Positions 55,644 through 64,000 of a stretch of DNA of 64,000 nt are shown here, in pieces (the stretch's first letter is position 1; every line of letters starts with the position of its first letter). The notes below the pieces were generated by a model, which ran no database searches, was not told where the DNA came from, and was given only the letters and a program-made list of their open reading frames with translations. The stretch is from the NCBI RefSeq assembly GCF_001012825.1, contig NZ_LCZJ02000026.1, positions 346,761 to 410,760 of the forward strand. Reading direction: 5' to 3'. The stretch is from Paenibacillus etheri. Its GTDB lineage: Bacteria; Bacillota; Bacilli; Paenibacillales; Paenibacillaceae. A program made the translations under genes and the position numbers.

Positions 55644-57079
55644 GTTTTGTTTTTTTTCGGTCGAATGATTTTTATCGGTTCCTCTGAGTAATCTATTATT
55701 CCCTGAATTTCTAACAATAAATTTCCTTTACTCGGTTCCTTATCCGTATCAACGGTACGTTTCTTACGAACACGTGTCACGATCCAATCACAAACAGCGA
55801 TCAGAGTGACAAGCATTAGACTAATATATAACCCTGGACGACTGAGTGAATGAAAAAGAGTACCTGTGACCGCGAGCCCAATGAGTAGCAATCCTATCCA
55901 ACGTTTCACCGTGCTAAATCGACTGCCTTTTAACAGCTTTCCAGAAGACAGCAGGATAAACGACCAATTATACAGCAGCATTAACCCGGCCGCAGTTGTG
56001 ATATACTCATACACTTTTCCCGGCAACAATAAAGACATCACCACTGCTGCCGTAATCCCTACAGTGATCAAAATAAGAGCATAAAAAGGATATTTATCCT
56101 TCCACTTCCGAGAAAATAACTTTGGCGCGTCTCCCTCTTGAGCTAGGGTAATCATCATTGAAGTTACAGCGTAGAGAGACGCAGTCATTGTAGAGAAACC
56201 AGCGACAATCAATACTCCATTAAAAAGATGTGGCACGAAAGCCAAGTGATCGCTACTTAGCGCTAGAACAAATGGACTTTCTTTCGAGTTAAATGCACTA
56301 AAGGGCACCATGATTACAGCTAGACCAATAGACAAGATGTATACAATAACCAAGGCGATCAGCATAACCTTTCCTGCCTTTGGTGCATCCTCCGGCTTTT
56401 GAAGTCTACTCGACATAATTCCTAGTACCTCAATGCCCCCGTAAGCATAAAAAGCAAATAGAAAAGCAGACCACAAGCCCAGCCCTCCTTTAGGAAACAG
56501 CGCGGAGTAGTTTAATGGAGCCTTTGGTGTATATTTACCGCCCCCTATCCAACCAGCCAATAGAGCAGCCGCAATGATTAAGAACATGAGAATAGCAGCT
56601 ATTTTTATTACAGCCAACACATTCTCAACTCGGTCAAACCCCTTATTCCCAAAAAAGACAATGACAAGACCCAATAAAGCAAACCCAGCAGCAAATATCC
56701 ACATAGGTACCGCAGGGAACCAAAAGCGTGAAAAAATAGATAAAGCAGTTAGTTGACTACCCATGATTAACAATTCCGAGAACCAGTAAACCCAACCACT
56801 GCAGAAACCCGCCCAGCTACCGAATGCTTTTTTTGCATAGGAACGAAAAGATCCTTGCTCTGGTTGTTCTGCAGTCATACGCGAAAGAGCATCAAATACT
56901 ATATACGTTCCAATAGCAGCCAAGATGTAAGCGATCAGCACTGCAGGCCCGCCTATAGAAATCGCTAAGCCTGAGCCTAAGAAATACCCGGTTCCAATTG
57001 TACCTGCAACACCTAATAAGCTTAACTGCCACCATTTCAATTTCTTTTCATTTTTTGAATTATCAGAAGCTTGGTTCAA
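55640..57079 (-). CDS. APC-superfamily amino-acid permease
   Basis: 479 aa with 12 membrane helices (WWQLSLLGVAGTIGTGYFLG, SIGGPAVLIAYILAAIGTYI). The GTGYFLGSG and SFRSYAKKAFG motifs place it in the amino-acid transporter (AAT-like) branch of the APC family. The C-terminal 40 residues are hydrophilic. It imports an amino acid by proton symport, by family knowledge; substrate not readable. Convergent with LysE. The upstream 180 bases hold a small cotJC remnant. Confidence 0.9.
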   Translation of the reverse strand: MNQASDNSKNEKKLKWWQLSLLGVAGTIGTGYFLGSGLAISIGGPAVLIAYILAAIGTYIVFDALSRMTAEQPEQGSFRSYAKKAFGSWAGFCSGWVYWFSELLIMGSQLTALSIFSRFWFPAVPMWIFAAGFALLGLVIVFFGNKGFDRVENVLAVIKIAAILMFLIIAAALLAGWIGGGKYTPKAPLNYSALFPKGGLGLWSAFLFAFYAYGGIEVLGIMSSRLQKPEDAPKAGKVMLIALVIVYILSIGLAVIMVPFSAFNSKESPFVLALSSDHLAFVPHLFNGVLIVAGFSTMTASLYAVTSMMITLAQEGDAPKLFSRKWKDKYPFYALILITVGITAAVVMSLLLPGKVYEYITTAAGLMLLYNWSFILLSSGKLLKGSRFSTVKRWIGLLLIGLAVTGTLFHSLSRPGLYISLMLVTLIAVCDWIVTRVRKKRTVDTDKEPSKGNLLLEIQGIIDYSEEPIKIIRPKKNKT

Positions 57080-57206
57080 AGAATTCAGTCCTTTTTGTAA
57101 AGAAGATATAAGATCACCTTCTGGATTTTACTCACACTCCAATAGGTTATCCTAATACTCCTAACTACATGCGGACTTTTTTTAATCTATATTATGCTGT
57201 CAACAA

Positions 57207-57246
57207 TTGAATATAAGCCATTGGTGCGCCTGAGGCATTATTGTAC
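57207..57246 (-). pseudogene. Tiny cotJC remnant
   Basis: A 19-base identity (CGCCTGAGGCATTATTGTA) plus TTGAATATAAGC matches cotJC DNA at 58323-58368, on the same strand. It encodes no protein and lies in the gap before the histidine phosphatase stop. Confidence 0.55.
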
Positions 57247-57261
57247 TGCGCATTGAGGCTA

Positions 57262-57882
57262 TCAATCATATAAATGAGATGTATCATTTAATACACTTAG
57301 GGCATTTTGCTGAAACCCATTCTGATTTAATATTGAGATACTTCCTACTGATGCGGAGAAATATGATTTACGTAACATCTCTGGTTGAAAGTTCATCCAC
57401 CACGCAATGATATATCCTAAAGTCCCACCATGCGTTACTATAATTAAATCTTTTGATTCCTCAGCGTATATTCTTTCCATACAACTACTGACTCGACTAT
57501 AAAACTGCCTCCATGTCTCTCCATCTTGATATTCTTGATAATCTAGATCAAATTCACTACCTTTTCGGGGATTTCTATTTTCTCTTGCCCAGTCCTTCGT
57601 TTTTCCTGCTGCAATTCCTGTATTAATTTCTCGAAGATCACTATTCTCAATTACTTTTAAGCTTAATTGCATACCTATAATTTCTGCTGTTTGTTTTGCA
57701 CGAAGCAAATCTGATGAATATAAAACATATTCTTCATGATTTATTTTTTTCAACAAACTTAATCCAATAAGATCGGCTTGCTTTCTACCAAGGTCAGTCA
57801 ATGGAGTGTCTGTCCAGCCCCCCGACATATTATTGATATGGTGCTCAGATTGACAGTGTTGAATAATGATGATTCTCTTCAC
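57262..57882 (-). CDS. Histidine phosphatase superfamily protein
   Basis: 206 aa from GTG 57882; AAAGG lies 9 bases upstream, and an upstream ATG has no site. The fold is phosphoglycerate-mutase-like: KRIIIIQHCQSEHH replaces the usual RHG, keeping the catalytic His but not the Arg and Gly; WTDTPLTDLGRKQADLIG, LYSSDLLRAKQTAEIIG, LREINTG and VTHGGTLGYII complete the set. Altered motif 1 suggests a different substrate or weak activity. Monocistronic. Confidence 0.85.
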   Translation of the reverse strand: MKRIIIIQHCQSEHHINNMSGGWTDTPLTDLGRKQADLIGLSLLKKINHEEYVLYSSDLLRAKQTAEIIGMQLSLKVIENSDLREINTGIAAGKTKDWARENRNPRKGSEFDLDYQEYQDGETWRQFYSRVSSCMERIYAEESKDLIIVTHGGTLGYIIAWWMNFQPEMLRKSYFSASVGSISILNQNGFQQNALSVLNDTSHLYD

Positions 57883-58059
57883 ATTTATCATCCTTTCACC
57901 TATGGATATAACTACCTTCAAAAAAACACCCCTCCAAGGGTGTCGGTACTTCAGAATACTAAAGAGATAAGCATATTAGATGTGGTACATTATGTAAATA
58001 TACTTAATCACGGCTAAGTAATATCTTCCTAACCTGCATGAACAGATGAAAATATGAAT

Positions 58060-58090
58060 GAAAAAAGCAGCCTCACAGAAGGCTGCCTTT
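58060..58090 (-). terminator. Intrinsic terminator of the cotJ operon
   Basis: Minus-strand stem AAAGGCAGCC / GGCTGCTTT with an 8-base loop and following T run. Confidence 0.85.
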
Positions 58091-58110
58091 GTTAGGTGAA
58101 TAAAATTCTC

Positions 58111-58680
58111 TCAAAATACCCGCTTCTGATTCCGATCATCAATAATAATCTGCACCGCTTCTTTAAACCTTAGTGCATGCACAATCTCCCGCTCCCGCAG
58201 GAACTTGAGGCTATCCTGGAGATCCACATCATCTGTCATGTCAATCAGCCACTGATATGTAGCCCGGGCTTTTTCCTCAGCCGCAATGTCCTCGTAAAGA
58301 TCCGCCAGCGGGTCACCCTTAGCTTGAATGTAAGCTGCGGTGAACGGTACGCCTGAGGCATTATTGTAGAACAAGGCATGATCATGCGCTGCAAAATGTG
58401 GACCTAACCCAGCTTCCTCTAATTCGCATACAGACGCGTCCTTTGTCAGCTTATAGATCATCGTGGCAATCATCTCGAGGTGGGCGAATTCTTCTGTAGA
58501 AATATCGTTCAAAACGCCAATTACTTTATCCGGAATCGTGTATCTCTGATTCATATAGCGCAAGGCTGCAGCGAGCTCGCCGTCCGCTCCTCCGTATTGC
58601 TCACTTAAATAACGCGCCATCCGGATATCACATTTACCGACCCGTACCGGATATTGCAGCTTCTTCTCATATATCCACAT
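58111..58680 (-). CDS. cotJC: CotJC spore coat protein (Mn-catalase family)
   Basis: 189 aa, the expected CotJC length. Starts WIYEKKLQYPVRVGKCDIRM, with QYGGADGELAAALRYMNQRY, STEEFAHLEMIATMI and AEEKARATYQWLI holding the Glu/His manganese ligands (E in GGADGEL, E/H in EEFAHLE). It sits in the inner coat with CotJA and CotJB. GGAGGGGAAG precedes the ATG. Its 3' part has been copied into the chimera at 42149 and a scrap at 57207. Product of a mother-cell (SigE-type) operon in Bacillus. Confidence 0.95.
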   Translation of the reverse strand: MWIYEKKLQYPVRVGKCDIRMARYLSEQYGGADGELAAALRYMNQRYTIPDKVIGVLNDISTEEFAHLEMIATMIYKLTKDASVCELEEAGLGPHFAAHDHALFYNNASGVPFTAAYIQAKGDPLADLYEDIAAEEKARATYQWLIDMTDDVDLQDSLKFLREREIVHALRFKEAVQIIIDDRNQKRVF

Positions 58681-58730
58681 TCGGGAACTTCCCCTCCTCT
58701 AGAAACTTAGTTCCTTACAGTCCACACTTC

Positions 58731-58997
58731 TTATACCTGCCAAGGCCAAGGAGTCTGATTCCATTCCCACGGACATTTCGAATAAGCGCGACCAAAATTC
58801 TGCAGCGGACCGTATAACTCCTGAAACTGATTCGCGAGCTTGGTACGTTCCTGAGTCAGCTGATTAAATTGTTCAATACTTCTTAGATCATCAGGATGAG
58901 TATTCAAATATAAATTTAACTCCACCAACGCAAAATCAAGAGTCTGCAGCTGCTCAAGCATTTCATAATATCGTTGATCGCAAGGGTTTGCCTCCAT
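58731..58997 (-). CDS. cotJB: CotJB spore coat protein
   Basis: 88 aa. YEMLEQLQTLDFALVELNLY then LNTHPDDLRSIEQFNQLTQE is the CotJB signature, and the tail CPWEWNQTPWPWQV is typical. AAGGAGGGGG lies before the ATG. It is the middle gene of cotJABC and is needed with CotJA for CotJC assembly in B. subtilis. Gap to cotJC 50 bases, to cotJA 3 bases. Confidence 0.93.
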   Translation of the reverse strand: MEANPCDQRYYEMLEQLQTLDFALVELNLYLNTHPDDLRSIEQFNQLTQERTKLANQFQELYGPLQNFGRAYSKCPWEWNQTPWPWQV

Positions 58998-59000
58998 AGT

Positions 59001-59219
59001 CTACTTTCCCCCTCCTTTGCACTTAGATTCATACGGGCTGAACAGTGCTGGCCAGAGCGTTCCATACTTCAGAGCCTCCTGCAAACTAAACTGCGGTAAA
59101 TCGGGTGGCTGAAAGGTGATAAATTGATTGGGTGGAACTACATACGTCTTGAACGGCACCGGTGGGCAAGGATCAAACGGGCCCCTAAACGGGGTATACC
59201 TCCGTAGCTGTGATTCCAT
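59001..59219 (-). CDS. cotJA: CotJA spore coat protein
   Basis: 72 aa, Pro-rich. RYTPFRGPFDPCPPVPFKTY, VVPPNQFITFQPPDLPQFSL and EALKYGTLWPALFSPY are typical of CotJA. AAAGGAGG lies 9 bases before the ATG. It is the first gene of the operon. A SigE-like promoter is expected; the minus strand has TTATATT, 12 bases, CATAAGTT about 60 bases upstream, a partial match with a short spacer. Confidence 0.93.
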   Translation of the reverse strand: MESQLRRYTPFRGPFDPCPPVPFKTYVVPPNQFITFQPPDLPQFSLQEALKYGTLWPALFSPYESKCKGGGK

Positions 59220-59367
59220 GTTTTTCTTACCTCCTTTGTTCGTAATCCTTCTTTAAAGACTCTGAATATTAATCCCTTAGCTAACTTATGACAGAAGGAC
59301 ACAATATAAAACGTTATTTACAAAAAAAGCCCATTAGCAAGATTTTTCATGAAATATGCACGACAAA

Positions 59368-59402
59368 TAAGCTGTCTTCGGAATAGTACCGGAAACAGCT
59401 TA
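59368..59402 (-). terminator. Weak stem-loop after the AI-2E gene
   Basis: Minus-strand AAGCTGTTTCCGG / TCCGAAGACAGCTT with mismatches, followed by ATTTGTC; poor T tract. Confidence 0.4.
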
Positions 59403-59429
59403 TAACTTAGATCTTTGCAAGTAATAAGA

Positions 59430-60455
59430 TCAGGGCTTCACTTTTTCGAACGAATCTTCGTGGGTAATCTCAAGGATATCCAACATAAATACAAAGATAG
59501 GGATTCCAAGAATTAGTCCCCATACGCCTAGATAATGCTCAGAAAACAGCAACATGCTGAAGGTGTAGAACATCGGCAAATTCATTTTTGTGGACATCAA
59601 CTTGGGATTCAAGAAATACCCTTCGATAAAATGCAACACCGCAATGATCACCAGCACATAAGTGACTGTTGTCAGACCGCCGATGTTGTAACCGATGATT
59701 AAGAGCGGAATGAGCGAAATCAAAAAACCAACCACCGGAATGAGACTGAGCAGAAAAATCAAGATCGTTAGGGCAAATAAATAGGGGAAGTTAAGCAACC
59801 ATAAGCCAATAACAGTAAGACAGGTGTTGAACAAGGCAATGAGAATTTGCGCTTCAATTACTTTTCCAAAGGAAACGATGAATTACCGGCTGAAATACTC
59901 CAGCTTTATATAAAACCAGGCAATCCTGCTCCCTCTCATTCTAGAAGTGAAACTGACGACCCGGTTCTTCTCGAGAATAAACACAAAGCTTAGAATGGTT
60001 GATACAACGAAAGTAGCACCCCAGTTGCTTACCTTCAGAACATAATCGATGCCTCTTTTGATGTAGGACTGATAGTTAAGGTCCCTGAGCATATCATACA
60101 AATACAATGTAATCTTGTTCTGCGGGAGATCTTCTGATTTGAGATGGGTAAGGAAGATGGTTAATTGCTTAATCTGTTCCAATACCTTAGGAAGATATTT
60201 AGCAAGGACCAGTACAATCGCTGCAATTAAAGCGAGGTATAAAATGACAATAATCACCTTACTGTTAACCTTCATAAATTTACCAATTCGTTTACTAAGC
60301 AATGTCTGAAAGCTGTTCATGACAAAAGCAATCAAAAACGTCAGCAACACCAGATTAAGCATCCCTCGAACACTGTATAGCAGCAACCCGATAATTGCGA
60401 GAATAAAAAAGCGTCTGGTGGTTATATTCGCGTAGAATCGCTTGAATACATTCAT
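59430..60455 (-). pseudogene. AI-2E-family transporter interrupted by one in-frame stop
   Basis: The frame is open across the whole ~340-codon gene apart from one TAA at 59885-59883. Before it, residues read KLEYFSR; after it FIVSFGKVIEAQILIALFNT, the uninterrupted AI-2E/PerM family order. Family members usually have Lys at the stop position, so a single AAA to TAA change would explain it. Eight or so membrane helices are present in all. ATG 60455 follows GGAG at 8 bases. Named AI-2E exporter family; many members have other roles (sporulation, Na+/H+ exchange). Confidence 0.8.
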
Positions 60456-60503
60456 TGATCTTGCTCCATTCAATTGCGATTAATAATGCAGATCATCCGT
60501 TGG

Positions 60504-60998
60504 CTATAAAAAAGAAAACTTAGCCCCCACAAAAAAGCCGATGGAAACAAAAAGGAGTGACCAGGTTAACGCTCCTGCAGTCGTTATGAGTATATATTTT
60601 TTAAAAGACATAGCACTGATACCAGAGATATAGCTTGATACATGCCTCAGACCGGGAATAAAATAGGCAATGAAAATCGCCCAGTTGCCGAACCGCAAAA
60701 ACCATCTTTTCATACTGGCAAAACGCTTGGGTGTAAGGCCAACCCACTTGCCGAATTTGTCTACCACAGGTTGCCCTAGTCTTAAACCAATGGTATAGCT
60801 GATAAGCATTCCTGTGATAGATCCCATGAAACAAACCAATACCGAAAGTGAAAAGTCCAAAACCATAACGGAGGATAAATAACCTACAAACAGCATTAAT
60901 ACCTCATCCGGTACAGGAAGTCCGATAATCCCAAGTGCCATAAGGGCAAATATGGCTAAATATCCGTACTGCGAAATGATCTCAATAATCCAAGGCAT
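60504..60998 (-). CDS. DedA-family membrane protein
   Basis: 164 aa. EIISQYGYLAIFALMALGII, then GLPVPDEVLMLFVGYLSS, and RFGNWAIFIAYFIPGLRHVS then SYISGISAMSF are the two DedA-signature re-entrant/helix regions. The family flips or transports undecaprenyl phosphate or phosphatidylethanolamine-type lipids, by recent family knowledge. AGGAAGTG precedes the ATG, 7 bases after the pssA stop, so they are co-transcribed with other membrane-lipid genes. Confidence 0.9.
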   Translation of the reverse strand: MPWIIEIISQYGYLAIFALMALGIIGLPVPDEVLMLFVGYLSSVMVLDFSLSVLVCFMGSITGMLISYTIGLRLGQPVVDKFGKWVGLTPKRFASMKRWFLRFGNWAIFIAYFIPGLRHVSSYISGISAMSFKKYILITTAGALTWSLLFVSIGFFVGAKFSFL

Positions 60999-61005
60999 GC
61001 GTGTA

Positions 61006-61530
61006 TCACTTCCTGTTGAAGGATTTTTTAAGGGAAGGAAATGGGATACGACTGACCATCATTACAGACAGTATTGCCATTATTACGATGACAAGTCCTG
61101 GTTTCATGCGTTCATCTAGTAAAGAAATCATCGACAGAATGACTCCAGCAGCAGTAATGGGCATCCCCACGAACCCTTTGGAAGGCGCCGACAGATTAAA
61201 TCTGGCCAAACGAAGTGCGCCACAGATCAAAAATAGAACCGAAACTGCAGGTCCAATCCAGTGAGCATCTTCTAACCTATACAACAAGATAAGGAAGGTT
61301 GGCGCTAAACCAAATGATATAATATCCGCCAATGAGTCCAATTGCTTACCGAATTCACTGGTACATTGAAGTATTCTTGCCAGTAACCCATCGAGTACAT
61401 CGCATATTGCCGCGAGCAAAATCATGAATAAAGCCAGGCTATATCGTTCTTGAATCGTGAAATACAAGGACAATGAACCGAGTCCCAAGTTTGCAAGTGT
61501 GCACGTTGAAGGCAACCAGTTCAATTTCAT
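61006..61530 (-). CDS. pssA: CDP-diacylglycerol-serine O-phosphatidyltransferase
   Basis: 174 aa. The CDP-alcohol phosphatidyltransferase motif D-x2-DG-x2-AR-x8-G-x3-D-x3-D is complete in DVLDGLLARILQCTS and FGKQLDSLAD. Several membrane helices follow. It makes phosphatidylserine, precursor of phosphatidylethanolamine, at the membrane. AAAGGGGTGA is 6-7 bases before the ATG. Located directly downstream of a two-component system and upstream of DedA, which suggests the system responds to envelope state. Shortened C-terminus compared with eukaryotic enzymes is normal for Bacillus. Confidence 0.9.
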   Translation of the reverse strand: MKLNWLPSTCTLANLGLGSLSLYFTIQERYSLALFMILLAAICDVLDGLLARILQCTSEFGKQLDSLADIISFGLAPTFLILLYRLEDAHWIGPAVSVLFLICGALRLARFNLSAPSKGFVGMPITAAGVILSMISLLDERMKPGLVIVIMAILSVMMVSRIPFPSLKKSFNRK

Positions 61531-61570
61531 ACGATTTCACCCCTTTCATTGAAGTATTTTGTTGATCCCT

Positions 61571-63325
61571 TTAACCTTCAAAGGTCACAGTAAAGCTGAC
61601 ACCATTCTCTGTATTTTTTACTGTATAAAGACAAGCGTGCATATCTAGTATTCGTTTCGCAATTGAAAGCCCCAAGCCAGTACCGCCCGTCATTCGACTG
61701 CGGGATGGCTCAGACCGATAGAACCGTTCCCAAATTTGCTCCAGCTGATCTTCAGGGATTGATTCTCCTATATTTTGAATAGTGAATACAATAATCTGGG
61801 CATGACTCTCAATATTGACGGTGATGGAACTTCTTTCTTCCGCATGCCTGATAGCATTGGTTATAAAATTTAGTACAACTTGTTCGATCCAGTTCACATC
61901 AGCATATACCGGTAATTCATTTGCAGGAATAATAATGACCTCCAAATGTTTTTCACTCAGCAAGTGAACCAGCTTGTCCGTCACCTTTTCCGTCAGTTCA
62001 CTTAACATAAAGGAAGTTTTCCGAAGTTTAATCGTGCCCGACTCCAACCGCGCTAGATCTAGCATATTTTTAACAAGAAACTCCATTTTATCCGCTTCCT
62101 CAATAATCACCTTAATGTAGTGATCCTGCTTGCCCGCGCTAACGCCGTCTTCCAATCCCTCGGCAAAACCTTTGATGATACTGAGCGGCGTCTTCAATTC
62201 ATGGGAGGCGTTGGCAAAAAAGTCCTGCTGCATGATCTCCATTCTTTGTTTCTGCTCCATGTCCTCAACTAGCTGCTGATTGGCCTCTCTTAACTCTCGT
62301 AAAGCAGAATCCAAACTTAACGATAAGGTAAACATGCTCTTAGAAAGGCTGCCTAACTCATCCTTCTGCCGAATCGATGTGTCTCCTGTAAAGTCCAGAG
62401 AGACCATCCGTTTGGCTATGTTGTTCAGCTTAATTAGCGGACGCGTTACCATTTTCGAAAAAAAGAGAGAAAGAACCAGAATCAGGACAATGCCGCCAAT
62501 CCCCAGATATAAAAAGAACCAACGCAACGCCTCGTTCGAATCCTTGACTTCCTGTAATGAGGTGACTGTGAATAGTAGTTCAATTTCTCCGGTACTTTGC
62601 TTAAGGGGCAAAATAATCACAGAATTGCGACTCCCGCTCCAGGGAGCAATCCAATCTTGCTTCTGCATTTTCAAATTTTTAAAATCGTCTATCTGCGCCG
62701 GCGTCAAAGGAAACCATTCCTCTAGAGCCTCAAACAGTATTCCCTGGCGTGGATTCCATATTTTCATATCAGGCAGTACAATTTCTGCAACTGTACCAGA
62801 TGCATGAATCATCCCAGTCTCTTCCGTATCCCCTATTGTTCCGCCCCCTTTTTTTGTAATACTTATGGGGTAGAGTATAAAGGGAGAAGAACTGTCTTCA
62901 TCCAGAAGTTCGCCTTCAATGCTGAGCTGATCATCTACTTTAATGTTTGCTGCTCTAAGCTCATCTCCGTACTGGTTCATGAATAGGGATAAAGAAACAA
63001 CCATACTCTTTCCATCATCATCGATTAACTTTATATGAAACGGATCTTCCGAATTCATCTTTCCATCCAGCTTCAAAATAACCATTTGTGTTTTATTCCG
63101 CAGCATAAACCGGACGAGCTCCTGGGAGGTTCGAGTGCTTCCCCACGGCTCGCTTATATATCTTGCGGCAAAGCTCTTAAGGTGTTTCTCCACGCGATGC
63201 TCTTTTTGCTTCTGATAGAAATTGTCAAACAACAGCAATTGGCTTAGAATTACCATGCCATAGAAGCAAAGGAAAAAGATAACCGTCATCACAAACAGTT
63301 TAAAGGTAATTCCCCGTCTTCTCAT
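61571..63325 (-). CDS. Membrane sensor histidine kinase (HAMP)
   Basis: 584 aa. Membrane helix ~10-35, extracellular domain ~36-270, second helix ~272-295 (WFFLYLGIGGIVLILVLSLF), HAMP (MVTRPLIKLNNIAKRM), HisKA with FFANASHELKTPLSIIKGF and HATPase (NWIEQVVLNFITNAIRH, GGTGLGLSIAKRIL). It overlaps the response-regulator stop by four bases, so they are one operon. Typical of VicK/YycG-like or BaeS-like envelope sensors, but the extracellular domain is not recognised. Phosphorylates the OmpR-type partner. Confidence 0.92.
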   Translation of the reverse strand: MRRRGITFKLFVMTVIFFLCFYGMVILSQLLLFDNFYQKQKEHRVEKHLKSFAARYISEPWGSTRTSQELVRFMLRNKTQMVILKLDGKMNSEDPFHIKLIDDDGKSMVVSLSLFMNQYGDELRAANIKVDDQLSIEGELLDEDSSSPFILYPISITKKGGGTIGDTEETGMIHASGTVAEIVLPDMKIWNPRQGILFEALEEWFPLTPAQIDDFKNLKMQKQDWIAPWSGSRNSVIILPLKQSTGEIELLFTVTSLQEVKDSNEALRWFFLYLGIGGIVLILVLSLFFSKMVTRPLIKLNNIAKRMVSLDFTGDTSIRQKDELGSLSKSMFTLSLSLDSALRELREANQQLVEDMEQKQRMEIMQQDFFANASHELKTPLSIIKGFAEGLEDGVSAGKQDHYIKVIIEEADKMEFLVKNMLDLARLESGTIKLRKTSFMLSELTEKVTDKLVHLLSEKHLEVIIIPANELPVYADVNWIEQVVLNFITNAIRHAEERSSITVNIESHAQIIVFTIQNIGESIPEDQLEQIWERFYRSEPSRSRMTGGTGLGLSIAKRILDMHACLYTVKNTENGVSFTVTFEG

Positions 63326-64000
63326 GCCTCTTCCTCGAACATATACCCTGTGCCAATTACCGTACGAATAAAACGCGATTCATAACCCAATTTACTTCGC
63401 AGCTTTTTGATATGACTATCCACAACTCTGGAATCTCCTTCAAATTCAATTCCCCAGATCCGACTAAGGATCGTATCCCTTGAAATGACAATCCCTTTAT
63501 TTCGTATTAAAAGCCATAAGAGATCATATTCCTTAGGGGTAAGCTCCACTTCCGCATCTTCTACCTCTAACCGATGAGCTAAGGTGTTAAACATCGCGGA
63601 ACCAAATTTTATTATGCTAGATTCAGGCTGATGGGATCCTTCAACCCGCTTCATAAGTGCATTTGCCCGGGCTACCAGCACCTTTGGACTAAACGGCTTT
63701 GTAACATAATCATCCGCCCCTAATTCAAAGCCGTAGATTTTATCGTCATCTGTAGACTTGGCTGTTAACAAAATGATAGGTACCGCTGATTTTTCACGAA
63801 CTTCACGGCATACTTCAAAGCCATTCATAGCAGGCATCATGATATCCAAAATCAGCAGATCCGGCAAAAGTGAGTCAAACCAAACCAATGCATCTATTCC
63901 ATTATCGGCTTCGAGTACTTCCCAATCATTCTGTATGAAATAATCAGACACCAGTTCACGAATACGAATTTCATCCTCAACGAGAAGAAGCTTCTTTTTC
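63322..64000 (-). CDS. OmpR-type response regulator (5' end outside window)
   Basis: The frame stays open to the window end: KKKLLLVEDEIRIRELVSDY precedes the first GTG/ATG candidates, so the start lies beyond 64000. Receiver with acidic EDE, phospho-acceptor Asp in LLILDIMMPAMNGF, Thr in LLTAKS, Lys in VTKPFSP; then an OmpR winged helix (VELTPKEYDLLWLLIRNKGI, SRVVDSHIKKLRSKLG, RTVIGTGYMFE). Partner of the kinase that follows. Few residues are missing. Confidence 0.93.
   Translation of the reverse strand, partial: KKKLLLVEDEIRIRELVSDYFIQNDWEVLEADNGIDALVWFDSLLPDLLILDIMMPAMNGFEVCREVREKSAVPIILLTAKSTDDDKIYGFELGADDYVTKPFSPKVLVARANALMKRVEGSHQPESSIIKFGSAMFNTLAHRLEVEDAEVELTPKEYDLLWLLIRNKGIVISRDTILSRIWGIEFEGDSRVVDSHIKKLRSKLGYESRFIRTVIGTGYMFEEEA

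Noticed and set aside
1-64000. Prophage, integron or insertion sequence
   Set aside because: No transposase, integrase, phage structural gene or clear terminal inverted repeats with target duplication was seen; the rearrangements look like local duplications and deletions.

Overview
The window looks like a chromosomal stretch of a spore-forming Firmicute, most likely Paenibacillus or a close relative. This rests on several things seen together: tandem YheC/YheD ATP-grasp spore-associated proteins, an AbrB regulator with Spo0A-type boxes upstream, a cotJABC operon, CotF/DUF3231-like coat proteins, several S-layer-homology (SLH) proteins, AGGAGG-type ribosome binding sites with frequent GTG/TTG starts, and moderate GC. 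No tRNA, rRNA, CRISPR array or transposase gene was recognised.

Layout. 0-5 kb: a plus-strand operon of four YheC/YheD-like ATP-grasp proteins with an embedded GNAT acetyltransferase. 5-9.4 kb: minus-strand genes for a small membrane protein, a HAD phosphatase, AbrB, a CapA-type enzyme and a methyltransferase. 9.5-10.3 kb: remnants of a divergent epimerase/HxlR pair. 10.3-24.6 kb: an ECF sigma/anti-sigma pair, a 2438-aa SLH surface protein, and a hybrid sensor kinase with a BTAD-type response regulator, then a LysR regulator. 24.7-28.3 kb: a plus-strand GNAT-ROK-acetyltransferase-MFS operon. 28.4-30.3 kb: a HAD phosphatase, a Crp/Fnr regulator and a lipoprotein.

30.4-38.1 kb is a decaying accessory region. 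It holds two SMI1/KNR4-type immunity genes, each followed by the same terminator repeat, a WHH-type HNH nuclease split from its secreted N-terminal part by one base, SLH proteins with indels in homopolymer tracts, a truncated EssC (type VII secretion) gene and a degenerate copy of the Crp/Fnr gene. 38.2-42.1 kb carries an AraC regulator, a GH65 disaccharide phosphorylase and beta-phosphoglucomutase, which together form a disaccharide-use operon. It is followed by an AraC-CotJC chimeric pseudogene.

42.9-50.9 kb is the most interesting part: a seven-gene minus-strand cluster that looks like a peptide natural-product (RiPP-type) system. In transcription order it encodes an acyl-carrier-like protein, a 36-aa candidate precursor peptide (not in the usual ORF size range), a cytosolic subtilisin fused to a P-loop maturation domain, a transglutaminase-like Cys/His/Asp protein, two ABC exporter half-subunits and a BtrH-like protein. 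No radical SAM or lanthionine enzyme is present.

51-64 kb returns to housekeeping and sporulation genes: MATE efflux, MmcQ, coat-like proteins, a deleted Mn-catalase, LysE, an amino-acid permease, a histidine phosphatase, cotJABC, an AI-2E transporter with an in-frame stop, DedA, PssA and an OmpR-type two-component system cut by the window edge.
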